This document shows, piece by piece, positions 61,701 through 64,000 of a stretch of 64,000 nucleotides of DNA. The notes under the pieces were generated by a model, which saw only the letters and a program-made list of their open reading frames with translations, ran no database searches and was not told the DNA's origin. Made by a program: the position numbers and the translations under genes. The stretch lies in contig QWHC01000009.1 in the NCBI GenBank assembly GCA_021404685.1, positions 122,941-186,940 on the forward strand. The letters run 5' to 3'. Origin of the DNA: Chloroflexi bacterium CFX4 (GTDB taxonomy: Bacteria; Chloroflexota; Anaerolineae; Aggregatilineales; UBA2796). Position 1 is the first letter of the stretch; every line of letters begins with the position of its first letter.

Positions 61701-61724
61701 CGCCCGTGCCTCCCAAGTGTTCAC

Positions 61725-61754
61725 AGTCTAACATACGCCTCCTCTCCTTGTCAA
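61725..61754 (-). promoter_or_regulatory. Promoter for the HTH-led cassette (TTGACA-18-TAGACT)
   Basis: TTGACA (61754-61749) and TAGACT (61730-61725) are 18 bases apart on the minus strand, about 25 nt before the ATG at 61700. Confidence 0.65.
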
Positions 61755-61866
61755 GCACCTAGTTTGGGCAATTTTCGTCATCTGAAATGGTAGCACGTTT
61801 TCTAGAGTTCATAAAGGGTCAACAAAGTGTTAGACGTAAATGTTTTCTTGGAAATTTTAGGGTGTC

Positions 61867-61894
61867 TGTGAGGCAGAAAATCCTCCGCCTCACA
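61867..61894 (-). terminator. Hairpin downstream of fhs
   Basis: TGTGAGGC / GCCTCACA forms an 8-bp stem with a 12-nt loop starting 14 bases past the fhs stop on the minus strand. No T-run follows, so termination strength is doubtful. Confidence 0.5.
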
Positions 61895-61907
61895 AGGTTG
61901 AGTTTGG

Positions 61908-63608
61908 TTAGAACAGCCCAACAATATTCCCCTCACCATCAATATCCACCTTCTCGGCGGCGGGATGCTCTGAAAGACCGGGCATCGTCCGCATTTCGCC
62001 GCACAGCGGATAGATGAAGCCCGCACCCACGCTGGCGCGCACCTCACGGATGGGCAGCGTGAAGCCTTTCGGTGCGCCGCGCCGCGTCGGATCATGGCTG
62101 AGGCTCAGGTGTGTTTTCGCCATGCAAATCGGCAAGTTGCCTAAGCCTGCACGCTCATACATAGCGATTTGTTTCTCCGCCTGTGGCTCAAAGCTGACGC
62201 CATCGGCGCCATAGATTTGGGTGGCGATTGCCTCAATCTTCGCCTTGATCGGCTGCTCTAGATCGTAGAGGAAACGGAATTCGCTAGGCGTCTCGGCTGC
62301 CTGCACCACCATCTCTGCCAGCTCGATTGCGCCGTGTCCGCCATCGGTGAAATGGCGCGAAACGGCTGCACCAAGCGCGCCGCCTTCCACGGCGATGCGC
62401 CGAATCGCCTCAATCTCATCGGGATGATCGCTCTCAAAGACGTTGATCGCCACCACCGGCGTAACGCCGTGCAAGCGCACATTCTCAATCTGTTTGAGCA
62501 AGTTTGCCGCGCCTGCCTCCACATCGGCGATGTTGCGCTCCAGCATCTCCGGTGGCAGCGCTTTGCCCGCCACAATGCGGTAGCGCCCGCTGTGTGCCTT
62601 TAATGCGCGCACAGTTACGACCAGCACCGCTGCATCAGGCGCCAAACCGCTGTAGCGGCATTTGATGTTGAAGAACTTTTCCGCGCCAATATCGGCGCCA
62701 AAGCCGCTTTCGGTGATCACATAATCAGCGCACTTGATGGCGAACTGATCGGCAAGGATGCTGCTGTTGCCGTGCGCGATGTTGGCGAATGGTCCAGCAT
62801 GGACGATAGCAGGCGTATTTTCAAGCGTCTGGAGCAGGTTCGGGCGCAGTGCTTCTTTCATCAGCACAGTCATTGCGCCGGCTGCGCCGATCTGCTCAGC
62901 CGTGACGGGCTGCTTATCCTCGGTGAAACCGATCACGATCCGCCCAAAGCGAGCGCGCATGTCCTCTAGAGAGGTGGTCAGGGCGAGGATCGCCATCACT
63001 TCGCTGGCAACCGCAATATCAAAGCCTGTCTCGCGCAGCACACCGCCTTCCACCCTGCCGCCTAGCCCAACAATGATTTGGCGCAAGGCGCGGTCGTTCA
63101 TATCTACCACGCGCTTCCAGGTGATGCTATCAGGGTCAATCCGCAGCGGATTGCCGCGCATCAATTTATTGTCAATCATGGCAGCCAGCAGGTTGTTGGC
63201 TGCGCTGACCGCGTGAATGTCACCAGTCAGGTGCAGGTTGAAGGTTTCCATTGGCACTACTTGCGAATAGCCACCGCCGGCAGCACCGCCTTTGATGCCA
63301 AATGTCGGACCTTGTGAGGGCTGCCGCAGCGTGATCACGGCGCGCTTGCCGATGTGCTGCATCGCTTGCCCTAGCCCAACGGTGGTGGTCGTTTTACCTT
63401 CACCAAGTGGTGTCGGCGTGATGGCGGTCACATCAATATAGCGTCCGTTCGGGCGGCTGCTCAGTTTCGGCAGCGACTCAAGGCGCAGTTTGGCAACATA
63501 AGGGCTGCCGTAAAGGTCGAGATCATCAGGGGTTAAGCCCATTTGTGCGGCGATCTCATGAATGTGTTTTAAGTGGGCGCGTTGGGCAATAGCAATATCA
63601 GAAAGCAT
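61908..63608 (-). CDS. fhs: Formate-tetrahydrofolate ligase
   Basis: The 566-residue enzyme activates formate with ATP onto tetrahydrofolate. The P-loop PTPLGEGKTTTTVGLGQA, PSQGPTFGIKGGAAGGGYSQV, GFDIAVASEVMAILALT, VHAGPFANIAHGNSS and the end GEMRTMPGLSEHPAA are typical, and the length is normal. It supplies 10-formyl-THF for purine and other one-carbon reactions, or works in the Wood-Ljungdahl direction. ATG 63608 fits the family start; an earlier in-frame codon at 63632 is possible. The promoter is at 63674-63669. No folD or formate dehydrogenase genes are adjacent. Confidence 0.96.
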   Translation of the reverse strand: MLSDIAIAQRAHLKHIHEIAAQMGLTPDDLDLYGSPYVAKLRLESLPKLSSRPNGRYIDVTAITPTPLGEGKTTTTVGLGQAMQHIGKRAVITLRQPSQGPTFGIKGGAAGGGYSQVVPMETFNLHLTGDIHAVSAANNLLAAMIDNKLMRGNPLRIDPDSITWKRVVDMNDRALRQIIVGLGGRVEGGVLRETGFDIAVASEVMAILALTTSLEDMRARFGRIVIGFTEDKQPVTAEQIGAAGAMTVLMKEALRPNLLQTLENTPAIVHAGPFANIAHGNSSILADQFAIKCADYVITESGFGADIGAEKFFNIKCRYSGLAPDAAVLVVTVRALKAHSGRYRIVAGKALPPEMLERNIADVEAGAANLLKQIENVRLHGVTPVVAINVFESDHPDEIEAIRRIAVEGGALGAAVSRHFTDGGHGAIELAEMVVQAAETPSEFRFLYDLEQPIKAKIEAIATQIYGADGVSFEPQAEKQIAMYERAGLGNLPICMAKTHLSLSHDPTRRGAPKGFTLPIREVRASVGAGFIYPLCGEMRTMPGLSEHPAAEKVDIDGEGNIVGLF

Positions 63609-63668
63609 CGAGAGACCGATCCTTTGGGTCAATATTTAAGGTGCAGCACAGCCTGTGTGCCACCCTCA

Positions 63669-63674
63669 TTATAG
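63669..63674 (-). promoter_or_regulatory. Candidate -10 element (GCGCTATAAT)
   Basis: TATAAT in GCGCTATAATGAG on the minus strand lies 60 nt before the fhs start. The ten bases match the element before the epimerase at 9974. Confidence 0.5.
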
Positions 63675-63711
63675 CGCGTGACGAGGGAAACCTTTACCCC
63701 ACGCTCAAGTC

Positions 63712-63780
63712 CGTCCCGCACGCAGCGCAGGGCTTCCCACACCCTCCGCTTCCCTTTCCCCGCCGGCAGCTGAGGGGGCG
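63712..63780. repeat. Dispersed intergenic repeat, copy 6
   Basis: CACACCCTCCGCTTCCCTTT followed by CCCCGCCGGC is nearly identical to copy 1 near 28635. It lies between fhs and the transposase remnant. Confidence 0.5.
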
Positions 63781-63837
63781 ACAGTAACTTTTGAGGCGAG
63801 CGGGTGGGCGAGGGTCAGCGTTTGGCGGATTTGCTGA

Positions 63838-64000
63838 AAGGCGTGCGAGGGCATAGATGTGTGGCAGTTTTTCGCGGTGTGGACGGCGAGTCTGGTGCGC
63901 ACCCTGCGGCTGAAAGAGCTGGTGCTGGCGGTGGATGAGACGAAAATCGGCAACCAGTTCGGCGTGCTGCTGAGTGCGGTCAAAGGTGGGTTGCCCAAAG
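63838..64000 (+). mobile_element. Transposase remnant (IS4-like), cut by window edge
   Basis: An open frame after a stop at 63835 encodes VWQFFAVWTASLVRTLR and LKELVLAVDETKIGNQFGVL, running off the right edge. The DET segment looks like the first catalytic Asp region of IS4-type DDE transposases. No start codon or upstream transposase domain is present in this frame, and the bases just before are in other frames, so the element is probably 5'-truncated or frameshifted. Terminal inverted repeats cannot be seen. Confidence 0.5.

Noticed and set aside
1..64000. CRISPR arrays
   Set aside because: No series of regularly spaced identical repeats was seen; the only tandem repetition is in low-complexity Thr/Pro and Thr/Ala coding stretches.

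Overview
The window looks like chromosomal DNA from a member of the Chloroflexota, probably an Anaerolineae-type lineage. This is inference from gene content: a long B12-dependent (class II) ribonucleotide reductase next to nrdR, lipoproteins and membrane proteins with Thr/Pro-rich low-complexity tails or linkers, DUF5667-, DUF4012- and FecR-type proteins, a TM/Thr-Ala-rich/WD40 protein, and many ABC-transporter parts. No rRNA or ribosomal protein gene is present to settle the taxonomy. Coding density is high and most genes look like ordinary chromosomal genes.

Layout. 1-2.0 kb: a UvrD-like helicase with a RelE-like N-terminus, running off the left edge. 2.2-12.8 kb: an oligopeptide-type binding protein, a small DUF2917-like protein, a WD40 protein, a HerA-like ATPase, an unknown membrane protein, an NAD-dependent epimerase, and a DppB/DppC permease pair in which DppC carries a large extracytoplasmic insertion. 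12.8-17.4 kb: nrdR-nrdJ behind tandem NrdR boxes; nrdJ is interrupted in its active-site motif by a LAGLIDADG intein. 17.7-31.7 kb: a B12-binding radical SAM protein, a response regulator, a BMP-family binding protein, a DUF5667/parvulin lipoprotein/acyl-CoA dehydrogenase run, a class I glutamine amidotransferase-like hydrolase, CydD, a decayed restriction-modification gene, gcvH plus a solute-binding lipoprotein, and an MFS transporter. 31.8-45.6 kb: a YgeW-like carbamoyltransferase, panC, a solitary DNA methyltransferase, TSUP, histidine phosphatase, an ion-channel-like/GAF fusion, lysC with an MtnA homologue lacking the catalytic residues, a second epimerase, secreted proteins, and a coiled-coil/GyrA-C-terminal-like protein. 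45.6-53.2 kb: purB-hisZ-like-hisG (overlapping genes), a polar amino-acid ABC transporter without its binding protein, and tRNA-Leu(CAG). 53.5-59.9 kb: a Wzz/BY-kinase and DUF4012 pair (exopolysaccharide), a FecR-domain protein, a response regulator and a small membrane protein. 60.4-61.75 kb: a compact cassette of small unknown genes led by an excisionase-type HTH protein. 61.9-63.6 kb: formate-tetrahydrofolate ligase; a transposase remnant runs off the right edge.

Promoters share a recognisable -10 (often GCTATAAT or GCGCTAGACT) about 35-60 nt before the start codon, usually without a clear -35; two carry an inverted repeat overlapping the -10. A degenerate C/G-rich intergenic repeat occurs at about six places. 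The most unusual items are the ion-channel/GAF fusion, the DUF4397-like insertion in DppC, the intein with a non-canonical C-terminus, the MtnA homologue without its catalytic residues, and the small HTH-led cassette. I did not find a clearly new multi-gene defence or mobile system.
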